Assembly: GCA_963763885.1 (NCBI GenBank)
Contig: CAVXQD010000002.1
Coordinates: forward strand, 186,001 to 250,000
DNA length: 64,000 bases
Reading direction: 5' to 3'
DNA from: JANNBN01 sp963763885
GTDB taxonomy: Bacteria; Actinomycetota; Acidimicrobiia; Acidimicrobiales; JANYDT01
Shown here: positions 17,750 through 25,780 of the stretch, piece after piece
Numbering within the stretch: position 1 is the first letter of the stretch
Layout of the letters: each line of letters starts with the position of its first letter
Notes under the pieces: model-generated
Told to the model about the DNA's origin: nothing
Databases searched by the model: none
Seen by the model: only the letters and a program-made list of their open reading frames with translations
Position numbers and translations under genes: made by a program

Positions 17750-18404
17750 GCGATGCCAGGCCGGTGCCGAATCCAAATCTGACCACGCCGACGAACTTCT
17801 CACCACCACACGGTCCGTTCGACGTCGGCTTGATTTCGATTCGCCGGTCTCACTTGAGCTGGTGGACGAGTGCCTCACCATTGCGTTGCAGGCACCGAAC
17901 GGCAGTGGTGCCGAGCTATGGCGATTCTTGGTGATCAGCGACCCCGAAGTACGACGCAGCATTGGCAAGCTGTATGCCAAGTCCTCTGGCGAGTACCTTG
18001 CGCAGCTTCGCAACGACAACCCACAACTCGATGAGCATTCGCCTTCCTTTCTGTCATCGAAGCGCTTGTGGGATCACCTCGATCAGGTGCCGGTGTTGGT
18101 CATTCCTTGCTTCCAGACCCAGCCTTGGCATGCCAGCAGCCCATACCGGGCGTACGTCAACGCAAGCGTGTACGGCACCATCTTCCCGGCCACGTGGAGC
18201 TTCCAGCTGGCGTGCCGGAGCCGTGGTCTTGGCACGTGTTTTCTCACCAGCGTGTTGAAGTACGACAACGAACTGCGCGAGGTCCTTGGCCTTCCAGACG
18301 ATGTGGTGATGGGCGGTGTCGTGGCCGTCGCGCGTACATCGGGGGAGTTCTCCCCGGCGCGTCGCCGTCCGCTTGACGAGGTCCGGCGCCACAATCACTG
18401 GTAA
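17746..18404 (+). CDS. Nitroreductase family protein, N-terminus apparently frameshifted
   Basis: The conserved part reads LLTTTRSVRRRLDFDSPV, then ECLTIALQAPNGSGAELWRFLV, and SRGLGTCFLTSVLKYD, as in FMN-dependent nitroreductases. Its frame has no good start codon after ribA, whereas an ATG at 17746 (ATGA overlap with the ribA stop) is in another frame. A single-base shift between about 17760 and 17810 would join them and restore an N-terminus like that of the paralogue at 24279 (MTELLPLDPDQLLSTTRAV). Alternatively translation starts inside ribA near 17690. NAD(P)H-dependent reduction of an unknown substrate. Confidence 0.7.
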
Positions 18405-18443
18405 CGCGTCGCCGCTGAGTACAGAACTGGAAGACTCGCCGTA

Positions 18444-19484
18444 ATGTCAGCGTGGATGTTGCCGTACGAGGCGATTGTGGACCTTCCCCCGGAGATGGCT
18501 GGTGGCTTGACCTTTCACCTGCCGATGGAGTGGGTCGCCCTCCGAGTTGCAGGCGCTTCGGCGGCCATCATCGAAGACCGAGCGCGCGCTCGGCTGATCG
18601 AGGCGTATGCCGCTGGGCTGGTGGACCCGCCGATGTACCGGTGGGCGGTGCAACGGTACGGACCCGTCGCCGAGGCGTTGCTGTCCAACGATGCGGCTAC
18701 CCGATCTGCTGCGTTCAGATCCGTGGAGCCCCTGGGTGAAGGGCTAGCGGGCGCGGCCTTCCACGGTCTCATTCGGCTGGGATACGCCGCGTGGCAGCGA
18801 GACGAGAACGAAGTTGCCCGCGGGCTGGCCTACTTGAGGACCCGCCGGCAGGTGCTGGCTGGTGCCCATGTGCCCGATGCCGCCGAAGTTGGTCCAAGCG
18901 TTTCCGTCGACCTCCCAGGTCTGCGGCAGCGCGACGGTGCAACGGTGTTCGACCTGTTGTCTATCGCTGCAGGAAGCGGCCACCCGGCCCGGCTTGCCTC
19001 CGAGGCGCGCTCGGGCCAAATTCCTGTGCTGCTGCAGACCGGGTTGGACCTGGTTCGACGCAACCCGTCGTCATTCGTTGCTGTTCATGCCCTCACCGGG
19101 TTCCACGCGCTATGCGAAGTGCACATACTTGTTTGCGGAGAGCCGCCGACCGACGTTTCCGGGTCACCGTTGGCATCTTGGTGGGACGCGTTCGGCGTTG
19201 CGTCTGCTGCCTGTGCGTTGCTGGTGCACTCCGAGCCGCCAGAGCCGACGATTCCGAAGGTGCCGGTGCGGAACTCGTCTGGCAGTCTCCCGAACGACCC
19301 ACCCGATTCTGTGGCGACAGTGGCGGCGATGGTGAGTGCGGCGGCTGAGTCCGACGATACGCACGACGTCAAGGTCGCTGTGGCACTTCAGCGGTTGGTC
19401 AGCTTTGGAATGCTGAGCGAAGACGAGGCCGTTTCCGTCGGCAGGACTCGACTCGCCGCAACCCACTTCGGAGACGTCGGGTAA
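18444..19484 (+). CDS. Questin oxidase-like family protein (DUF4243)
   Basis: 346 residues. AAFHGLIRLGYAAWQRDENEVARGLAYL resembles the His-containing helix pair of the questin oxidase/DUF4243 family, and a second VAVHALTGFHALCEVH block follows near residue 220. The fungal members are Baeyer-Villiger-type oxidases in anthraquinone metabolism; bacterial ones are uncharacterised. It starts 40 bases after the nitroreductase and is followed after 12 bases by the FGE-like gene, so all are probably in one operon. Confidence 0.6.
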   Translation: MSAWMLPYEAIVDLPPEMAGGLTFHLPMEWVALRVAGASAAIIEDRARARLIEAYAAGLVDPPMYRWAVQRYGPVAEALLSNDAATRSAAFRSVEPLGEGLAGAAFHGLIRLGYAAWQRDENEVARGLAYLRTRRQVLAGAHVPDAAEVGPSVSVDLPGLRQRDGATVFDLLSIAAGSGHPARLASEARSGQIPVLLQTGLDLVRRNPSSFVAVHALTGFHALCEVHILVCGEPPTDVSGSPLASWWDAFGVASAACALLVHSEPPEPTIPKVPVRNSSGSLPNDPPDSVATVAAMVSAAAESDDTHDVKVAVALQRLVSFGMLSEDEAVSVGRTRLAATHFGDVG

Positions 19485-19496
19485 CTTCGTCCTCGC

Positions 19497-20492
19497 ATGA
19501 CCGAAAACGACAACATCACTCCTGCTGGCGAGCCTGAAGCTGACCTGGCTGGCTCGGGGCCACACCTGCTGACGCTTCGTCCCCATCTAGCGGCTGTGCG
19601 TGGCATGGCCCGCGAAGAACTTGCGCACCTCGTCGAGAACGGTTCCCAGCCCGTTGAACGACGACACGCCGCAGGGCTGTTGCTAGGACTCCTGGGAGAT
19701 CCGCGCGTCGTGCCAGACAACCCAGCAATGATCGACCTCTCTGGGGCCGATGTGTTGATGGGACTACCGCTGGATCAACTCGACACGGTCACGGCTGAAT
19801 GGGCTGCTTTCGGCGTGCAGCGAGATTGGATTGCCAAAGAGACACCTCGTCACACGGTGCATGTAGCTGCATTCCGGATCGGCCGCTACCCGGTGACCAA
19901 CGGCGAGTACCTACGATTTGTCATCGATCAACCATCGGCAGAACGACCAACCGTATGGGCACATGGTGTGTATCCGATCGGCGCAGACAATCAGCCGGTC
20001 TATTCCGTCTCGCCAGAAGCCGCCGATGCCTATGCCGCATGGTTGGCAGAGCGCACCGGCCGATCGTTCCGTCTGCCAACCGAGGCCGAGTGGGAGTACG
20101 CAGCCAGCAGCGGTGACGGCCGCCAATTCCCTTGGGGAAACGACTGGGATCCCTCGCGCTGCAACACTGCTGAGGCTGGCCCGTTAACCACAACTCCGGT
20201 TGGCGTTTATGTGCACGGCAACGCCGTCTGCGGAGCAGCCGACATGGCTGGGAACGTCGAAGAATACGTGAGCGACAACTACCGGCCGTATCCAGGGGCC
20301 GCAGTCATCCACGACGACCTGATTGACACCCACGGTTCTGAGTACCGCGTCGCACGCGGTGGAAGTTATGCACGCCACGGGGACCTGGTGCGATGTGCTC
20401 GGCGCCACGGCTGGTATCCATCGGACCATTTCGCCATGGGTTTTCGCCTCGCCGAAACACCGGTTCTGGAATCCCGACCCGACCGTGTCTGA
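19497..20492 (+). CDS. FGE-sulfatase (SUMF1) domain protein, stop codon inside a family A repeat
   Basis: 331 residues. A helical N-terminal part (1-75) precedes the formylglycine-generating-enzyme-like fold: FRIGRYPVTNGEYLRFV, RLPTEAEWEYAA, FPWGNDWD, DMAGNVEEYVSD, RVARGGSYARHGD and GFRLAETP. Relatives oxidise Cys to formylglycine or, like EgtB/OvoA, form C-S bonds; the copper-site cysteines of true FGE are not evident. Native homology ends at FRLAETP; the last residues and the TGA (20490-20492) come from the repeat starting at 20488. Confidence 0.8.
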   Translation: MTENDNITPAGEPEADLAGSGPHLLTLRPHLAAVRGMAREELAHLVENGSQPVERRHAAGLLLGLLGDPRVVPDNPAMIDLSGADVLMGLPLDQLDTVTAEWAAFGVQRDWIAKETPRHTVHVAAFRIGRYPVTNGEYLRFVIDQPSAERPTVWAHGVYPIGADNQPVYSVSPEAADAYAAWLAERTGRSFRLPTEAEWEYAASSGDGRQFPWGNDWDPSRCNTAEAGPLTTTPVGVYVHGNAVCGAADMAGNVEEYVSDNYRPYPGAAVIHDDLIDTHGSEYRVARGGSYARHGDLVRCARRHGWYPSDHFAMGFRLAETPVLESRPDRV

Positions 20493-20550
20493 TGGGTTGC
20501 TCCACCTCGGGTTCAACTCCGTCCCTCCGTTCACCGCTCAGCCGCGCCCG
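20488..20550. repeat. Family A dispersed repeat, copy 1
   Basis: 63 bp reading TCTGATGGGTTGCTCCACCT at its left end and ending CTCAGCCGCGCCCG. One base is missing relative to the copies at 62975-63106 (GTCCCTCC instead of GATCCCTCC). It terminates the FGE-like gene and sits 36 bases before the next start. Confidence 0.9.
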
Positions 20551-20586
20551 GTAGGGTATCCAGTCGCCAACTAACAAGGGATCAAC

Positions 20587-21177
20587 ATGGAACGACAGAC
20601 AACCGTGGCAATCGTCGGCGGTGGAGCGGCTGGCCTGACGGCAGCGCTGTTCCTTGCTCGTGCGGGTATTGCGGCTGAGGTCATCGATCAGGACCGGTCC
20701 ATCTTGAAGCGGGCCCGTCTCCACAACCTTCCAGGCACAACCGACCTCGAGGGCCGTGACCTGTTGGCTCAACTTCGCTCGCAATTGGCAGAACGCAACG
20801 TGACCAACACCGCTTCCAAAGTCGACGACGTCGCACCCATCGATGACGCGTTCCTGCTGACGCTTGCAGACGGTGCCACGGTTCGAGCCTCGTACGTGGT
20901 GCTTGCGTCAGGCCAGGGGACAGTCAAGTTGCCGTCACTGCCACTTGAAACCATCGATGCCCGGCAGCCATTCGTAAAGGTGAACGTCGTCACCGACCAT
21001 TGGGGCGCTACGTCTGTGCCAGGCGTCTGGGCGGCAGGCGTTGTCGCCGGATGGCCCTCGCAGGCTGCTGTGTGTGCTGGGAGCGGGGCCAGCGTTGCCA
21101 TCGAGATTGCGTCACGAATCAAGGGCGAGTTCTGGGTCGACCACGACGATTCAACGCAGCCCCAAGACCCAGCCTGA
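20587..21177 (+). CDS. Short FAD/NAD(P)-binding oxidoreductase (thioredoxin-reductase-like)
   Basis: 196 residues. The Rossmann start VAIVGGGAAGLTAALFLARAG binds FAD and the end WAAGVVAGWPSQAAVCAGSG with VAIEI resembles the terminal FAD motif of thioredoxin-reductase-like proteins. The central NADPH domain and its CxxC are absent, so this is a single-domain version about 120 residues shorter than thioredoxin reductase. The ATG follows AAGGGATCAAC. It may need a separate reductase partner. Confidence 0.75.
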   Translation: MERQTTVAIVGGGAAGLTAALFLARAGIAAEVIDQDRSILKRARLHNLPGTTDLEGRDLLAQLRSQLAERNVTNTASKVDDVAPIDDAFLLTLADGATVRASYVVLASGQGTVKLPSLPLETIDARQPFVKVNVVTDHWGATSVPGVWAAGVVAGWPSQAAVCAGSGASVAIEIASRIKGEFWVDHDDSTQPQDPA

Positions 21178-21203
21178 ATACAGGCCTGACCAAAGGAACA
21201 GCG

Positions 21204-22340
21204 TTGTCTGGAACGCTCAACGGGCGATGGCCCCATATCTCGCCGCGGGTTTGCGTTGTCGTTCCCTGCCATAACGAGGCCGGTTTCATCGATCAACTCT
21301 TCGGCCAGTTGCTGCCCGCCACGGCGTCCGTCGGTTGGACCGTTGTCGCAGTGAACGATGCCAGCACCGATGCCACTGCAGGCATCCTTGCTGACGCCGC
21401 AGGCCGCAACCCGGGGTTGACCATCGTCAGTGGCCACTACGGATCTCCGGGTGGAGCCAGAAGCGCCGGAGTTGCTGTTGCGTGCTCTGTGGGAAATCCG
21501 GATTGGATCATCACACTCGATGCCGACGTGGACCTCGCGCCGGGTTGGGTGGAAGCCTGGAAACAATCCTTGGATGTTCTGCACCCATACGATTGGGTTG
21601 GAGCTGTCAACGGGGTCGAAGTCCAAGATCACCTCTTCGCATCCTTTCCATATGCGGCTTCAGTGAGCGCTTCATTCGGCAAAGCGATAGTTCGTAGCGA
21701 GAACTTGGTCGGCATCACCAACCTCAACGGTGTCAACCACGCGGTGCGGACAGCGGCATATCTCACGGCCGGCCCGTATGTGCAGCCGACGTCCCCGGGT
21801 GCTTCCGGCCCAATCAACCTTGCGGGTGAGGACTGGGACCTCGGCGTTCGGTTGCGCCTTGCCGGATACTCGGTTGGTCACACCCAAGCTGCAGTAATGG
21901 ATCGGGGCCGTCGGCTGTTGGCCAACGTGCACGCGTACGTCAGCGGCGAGGCCTACGAAGGCGCGTTTCTGCGAGTCATCGCAACTGATCACCCACAAGA
22001 CGTGTCCGCCGATGAGGCCGCAGTTCTGGCCGATACAGCCTTGGACCGATCATTGCGCCACTTCTTCCTGAAGCCGATTCTGGCCGGAGCGGTGGCGCTT
22101 GACCAACGCACTGGCTTGTCGCCAGCCACCCTGATGGCAATGCATCGGTGGATGCAGCGCTGGCCCGGACCATCGTTTGCAGAATCGCGGAACGGGTTCA
22201 TGTTCGGCCGTCTCGCGCGGTTCGCTGACGCGTTCGCCTCCACCGTGCGCTTGGACCTCGGTCTGTCCCACGTGGAACCGTCGCCGACGGTCACCCCTGC
22301 GTTCCCTGCTCCCCTGTTGAAAGACCGTGAGGTTCGTTGA
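21204..22340 (+). CDS. Glycosyltransferase family 2
   Basis: 378 residues from a TTG at 21204 with AAAGGA seven bases upstream; the frame is open further but overlaps the preceding gene. GT-A motifs: VCVVVPCHNEAGFIDQL, VVAVNDASTDATAG, WIITLDADVDLAPGW (DxD), and EDWDLGVRLRLAG near 210. It would transfer a sugar from an NDP donor; acceptor unknown. No clear membrane helix. Its TGA overlaps the ATG of the WD40 gene (22338-22342). Confidence 0.8.
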   Translation: MSGTLNGRWPHISPRVCVVVPCHNEAGFIDQLFGQLLPATASVGWTVVAVNDASTDATAGILADAAGRNPGLTIVSGHYGSPGGARSAGVAVACSVGNPDWIITLDADVDLAPGWVEAWKQSLDVLHPYDWVGAVNGVEVQDHLFASFPYAASVSASFGKAIVRSENLVGITNLNGVNHAVRTAAYLTAGPYVQPTSPGASGPINLAGEDWDLGVRLRLAGYSVGHTQAAVMDRGRRLLANVHAYVSGEAYEGAFLRVIATDHPQDVSADEAAVLADTALDRSLRHFFLKPILAGAVALDQRTGLSPATLMAMHRWMQRWPGPSFAESRNGFMFGRLARFADAFASTVRLDLGLSHVEPSPTVTPAFPAPLLKDREVR

Positions 22341-23764
22341 TGGCACATCGTTCGCCGATCACCTGTGTTGACCACCACCCAGGTACAGGGGACCTCGGTT
22401 CCCTCATCGTCACCGGCGGGTATGACGGCAGAGTCATCGGTTGGCGCAACGGTGTTGAGATCTGGGAAGAGTCGTTTGACGATCTGGTGAACGATGTCCG
22501 CATCGACCCCTCGGGAGAGCGTGTCGCGGTCGCCGCAGCGGATCGCCATACTTTCATCCTCGACTCAGCCACTGGAGCTCGGGTCGACATGCTTGGCCCG
22601 CATGGCGACGACGTCAATGCTGTGCGCTGGTCCCCTGACGGCCTGCAGCTTGTGTGTGTGATGGATCACCTCGATACGGCGGTCCGTGTTTGGGAGCGAG
22701 CGGCGGTCGCCGCGACGCAAGGTCGTGAAGCCGTTCGTGGACAATGGCACGACCGTCGCCTTGTGGGCCATGACAGCGGAGTGTTTGCGGCGGCCTTCGA
22801 TCCGACCGGCCGCTTTCTTGCGACAGTGGCGGAAGACTCCACCGGCCGCATCTGGTCCTTGGAAACCGGCCAATTGCTCCATGTATTGCAACACCCCGGT
22901 GATCCTGAGGCTTTGGATTGGTCTCCTGACGGCAGCGTGATCGTGACCGGTTGCGACGATGGTATTGCGCGTGTTTGGAACCCAACTACCGGGCAATTGG
23001 TATGCGAACTGACTGATGCCACTGCAGCGGTGCGATTCCTCCGTTTCGACGCAACTGGCCGCCGACTCCTTGCTGGCGCGTACGACGCAACGATGCGCCT
23101 CTATGACTGTGCAACTTGGACGGTGGCCAGCTCCTTCCAAGGTGCGTTCCAATGGGAGCGGGCCTCGTGTTTCACCACCGATGGAATTGTCATCGGAGGC
23201 TTTAGTGCGGCCCCGTTCTTGCTGCCCCGACACGTTGGCCAGCCTGTGCCGCTGACCTTTGGCATCAACGCCCTGTGTGTCGTGGCGTCCGCCGACGCAG
23301 TTCCCGCTGTGCTCGTTGGCCGCGACGATGGCGCGGTTGTCGACGTGGGAAACGGCAAGGTTCTTTCTCGGCACGACACCATCGTCAACACCGTTGCGAT
23401 GTCACCCGATCGTTCGCTGGTTGCCAGCGCCGACTATCGCGGCGTGATTCATCTGACTGCGTTCTCGGGCCCGTCCCCTGGGCGCGTTGTCAGTGCGCGT
23501 GCCGACGGTGGCGGTCCAATCAATTCAGTGGTTTGGCACCCGAATGGCGAGGAGCTGTTCACCGGTGGGTACGACGGGGTGGCGCGTCGATGGTCGCTTT
23601 CCAAGGATTCCGGCGGGGTAGTCACGGCGCTGGATTGCGTCCAGCAATGGGTGGCTCACCACGGTCCCATCAAGTCGTTGGCTTGGGCCGCCAAAGTTGG
23701 AGTGTTGGTCGCAGGCTCGTCGGACGGTTCGGTGACCGGGTGGGACGGGCGGGCCGAGTGGTGA
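22340..23764 (+). CDS. WD40 repeat protein, 5' part, cut by a family A repeat
   Basis: 474 residues from the ATG overlapping the GT2 stop. At least seven WD40-like blades are visible, e.g. VNAVRWSPDGLQLVCV, VFAAAFDPTGRFLATVAED, ALDWSPDGSVIVTG, INSVVWHPNGEELFTGG and IKSLAWAAKVGVLVAGSSDG. Such proteins are beta-propeller scaffolds. The stop TGA (23762-23764) lies inside the repeat at 23746. The same frame resumes with more WD40 blades at 23780-24238, so the gene was once about 630 residues long. Confidence 0.85.
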   Translation: MAHRSPITCVDHHPGTGDLGSLIVTGGYDGRVIGWRNGVEIWEESFDDLVNDVRIDPSGERVAVAAADRHTFILDSATGARVDMLGPHGDDVNAVRWSPDGLQLVCVMDHLDTAVRVWERAAVAATQGREAVRGQWHDRRLVGHDSGVFAAAFDPTGRFLATVAEDSTGRIWSLETGQLLHVLQHPGDPEALDWSPDGSVIVTGCDDGIARVWNPTTGQLVCELTDATAAVRFLRFDATGRRLLAGAYDATMRLYDCATWTVASSFQGAFQWERASCFTTDGIVIGGFSAAPFLLPRHVGQPVPLTFGINALCVVASADAVPAVLVGRDDGAVVDVGNGKVLSRHDTIVNTVAMSPDRSLVASADYRGVIHLTAFSGPSPGRVVSARADGGGPINSVVWHPNGEELFTGGYDGVARRWSLSKDSGGVVTALDCVQQWVAHHGPIKSLAWAAKVGVLVAGSSDGSVTGWDGRAEW

Positions 23765-23803
23765 ACGGAGGGATCGGAGTTGAACCCGAGGTGGAGCAAC
23801 CCA
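23746..23803. repeat. Family A dispersed repeat, copy 2, inside the WD40 gene
   Basis: 58 bp, in the orientation opposite to copy 1: CGGGCGGGCCGAGTGGTGAA, then GGAGGGATCGGAG and GAGGTGGAGCAACCCA. It introduces a single in-frame TGA into an otherwise continuous WD40 reading frame. Confidence 0.9.
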
Positions 23804-24238
23804 GGACATGGCCCAACAAACTTGTGGCACAGCAGCACCGATGACCTTGTGCTGGTGAACGCCGTCGCGGTGGCGGAAAACGAAGGCACCGTTGTCACCG
23901 CCTCTCGGGACCTCCGCGTGCGGCGCTGGGACGTCGCAACCGGCGCGTTGCTGGAGACGCTCCCGCGTGGCCATCACAAGTCCGTGAAGGCGATAGCCGT
24001 CAACGCGGAAGGCTCTGTGATTGTTACCGGGTCCTATGACGGAACCGGCATCGTGTGGTGGCGTCGAGGAGACGGCGCGTGGGCGTGGCGTCCGTTGCGG
24101 CACCATGGAAAACCTGGCGTGCCGGCGGTCGCATTGCTCGAACACGAGTGCTTCACCGCTGGGTGGGACGGCACCGTGGCGAAATGGAGCCTGCAGGGTG
24201 ACCGCACCGGCGTCCTAGAAGCGGACGCCATTCACTAG
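23780..24238 (+). CDS. WD40 repeat protein, 3' part, separated from its 5' part by the repeat
   Basis: 152 residues from a TTG within the repeat. The first residues (NPRWSNP) are repeat-encoded; then blades LVNAVAVAENEGTVVTASRD, KAIAVNAEGSVIVTGSYDG and VPAVALLEHECFTAGWDG complete the propeller begun at 22340. It is in the same frame as the upstream part, with only the TGA between. Either it is read through, re-initiated at this TTG, or it is a dead remnant. Confidence 0.65.
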   Translation: MNPRWSNPGHGPTNLWHSSTDDLVLVNAVAVAENEGTVVTASRDLRVRRWDVATGALLETLPRGHHKSVKAIAVNAEGSVIVTGSYDGTGIVWWRRGDGAWAWRPLRHHGKPGVPAVALLEHECFTAGWDGTVAKWSLQGDRTGVLEADAIH

Positions 24239-24246
24239 GAGCCGCT

Positions 24247-24271
24247 CCCTAAGAGCTACGCGCGCTTAGGG
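24247..24271. terminator. Hairpin between convergent genes
   Basis: Perfect 7-bp stem CCCTAAG/CTTAGGG with an 11-base loop, lying between the WD40 stop and the end of the minus-strand nitroreductase. It could serve both genes, but there is no clear T-tract on either side. Confidence 0.4.
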
Positions 24272-24278
24272 TAAGGCA

Positions 24279-24929
24279 TCACCAAGTGTCGAAGTGAACC
24301 AACGAAGCGCTGTCTAGGCGCGGCGCTGGTTTGAAATCTGTGCCCAGCGTGTACGCCAACGGAGTCATACCGCCCTGCGTGTACTTGTCGAAGGGAATGC
24401 CCAACAGTTCCGAAGCTTCTTGTTCGAACGGCAAGTGCAGCGTGGTCCAGGCAGTGCCCAAGCCACGGGCGCGGGCGGCAAGCATGAAGTTCCAAAACGC
24501 AGGGAGGAGCGAGCCCCACACGCTGGCTTGGAAGAAGGCGCCTCCGTCGGTTGGCGGACGGCCCTCCATGACCGGGATCACCAGCCACGGCGCACGATGG
24601 AAATTCTCGCGTAGGTACGTGGCTGAACTCTTGACCGCTTCGCCGCGTTCTGCACGGGAGTCACCTACCGCATAGGCAGGGCCGGGCGTATTGACGTACG
24701 GGTCGAAGGCGCGCCCATACATGTCGGCCAATGCCTGCTTCTTTGCCGGGTCGCCGACAACCATGAAATGCCAACCCTGCCTGTTTGAACCCGTTGGCGC
24801 CTGAAACGCAACATCAATGCATTCCCGCACCAGTGATTCGGGCACCGGGCGGTCGAAGTCCAGGCGCTTGCGAACGGCGCGCGTGGTTGACAGGAGTTGA
24901 TCGGGGTCGAGCGGAAGCAGTTCGGTCAT
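24279..24929 (-). CDS. Nitroreductase family protein
   Basis: 216 residues. MTELLPLDPDQLLSTTRAVR then RLDFDRPVPESLVRECIDVA, APTGSNRQGWHFMVVGDP and RARGLGTAWTTLHL are typical of FMN-dependent nitroreductases. It is a paralogue of the 17746-18404 gene, with which it shares the STTRAVRKRLDF / TTTRSVRRRLDF block. Cytosolic flavoenzyme with unknown substrate. Confidence 0.88.
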   Translation of the reverse strand: MTELLPLDPDQLLSTTRAVRKRLDFDRPVPESLVRECIDVAFQAPTGSNRQGWHFMVVGDPAKKQALADMYGRAFDPYVNTPGPAYAVGDSRAERGEAVKSSATYLRENFHRAPWLVIPVMEGRPPTDGGAFFQASVWGSLLPAFWNFMLAARARGLGTAWTTLHLPFEQEASELLGIPFDKYTQGGMTPLAYTLGTDFKPAPRLDSASLVHFDTW

Positions 24930-24979
24930 CTGCTGGGTTTAGCAGGGACTTCGCTGTTGGCGTGAGTCCCTGCGGTCAG

Positions 24980-25639
24980 CTAGCGGTAGTACGGGTTGTC
25001 CCCGGCCTGGTGGTCGGTGACGTCAACGACGTTGGCGATGGATGGCACGGCCTGCTTGATTGCAACCTCGATGCCCTGGCGCAACGTGAGCTTGGACGAC
25101 GCGCAGCCCTGGCATCCGCCACCCATGCGAATCCACACGGTGTCTCCCTCGGCGCCGACCAACTGTGCGTAGCCGCCGTGCGATGCAATGGAAGGGTTGA
25201 CCTGTGTCTCGATGACCTGGAGGATTTCCTTGGCCAGATCGGAGCTGAGGTCTGCTCCCTCGGCAATGGCAGAGGGGCGTGGGGCGTCGGCAGCTTCGTT
25301 GGGGTTGATGAGCACCATGCCGGACCCATCGGTTGCAAGGTCGAGGGTGGAGCCGGAAAGGCGTGGCACCGACGCTGCTGGCACGACAAGGCTGACGCCT
25401 TCGAGGGTGATGATTACCGCATCTGCTGCAGCGGCAGCGGTTGCTTCGAACCACATGTCATAGCGGAACTTGCCGCCTGCGGCAGGGCTTGCCTCGAGCC
25501 ACAACGAGAGCGTCTCGGCATCGGCCTCACCCGACCGTGCATCGATCACCATGGCAAGTGCCTGGGTGGTGACGGTGACGACGTTTGCGTCAACAGAAGA
25601 GGACTCGGCGATTGAAGCTGGAATGGTGGGGCTGGACAC
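24980..25639 (-). CDS. NfuA-like Fe-S carrier (HesB-like + NifU C-terminal domain)
   Basis: 219 residues from a GTG at 25639 with CAGGAG just upstream; the frame extends to 25744 but that part looks untranslated. The C-terminal NifU domain has QVNPSIASHGGYAQLVG and GGGCQGCASSKLTLRQGI with the paired cysteines. The N-terminal part (LSLWLEASPAAGGKFRYDMW, LVVPAASVPRLSGSTLDL) looks like an A-type/HesB domain without its cysteines, as in NfuA. It would deliver [4Fe-4S] clusters. Divergent from xseA. Confidence 0.75.
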   Translation of the reverse strand: MSSPTIPASIAESSSVDANVVTVTTQALAMVIDARSGEADAETLSLWLEASPAAGGKFRYDMWFEATAAAAADAVIITLEGVSLVVPAASVPRLSGSTLDLATDGSGMVLINPNEAADAPRPSAIAEGADLSSDLAKEILQVIETQVNPSIASHGGYAQLVGAEGDTVWIRMGGGCQGCASSKLTLRQGIEVAIKQAVPSIANVVDVTDHQAGDNPYYR

Positions 25640-25780
25640 GAGGTGCTCCTGAGGGCTGCGGCCGGATCGATACCGGTACCTGACATGATACGGAATTGCC
25701 CGCCATGTCGAAACTTCCCGCCGGTTTCTGTCATACCCTTCCATTTACTCTCATCCCATGCCACCGCCAGGTCGCCTCCG

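Noticed and set aside
24785..25615. Plus-strand open frame of 276 residues
   Set aside because: It is antisense to the nitroreductase and the NfuA-like gene, both with clear family motifs.
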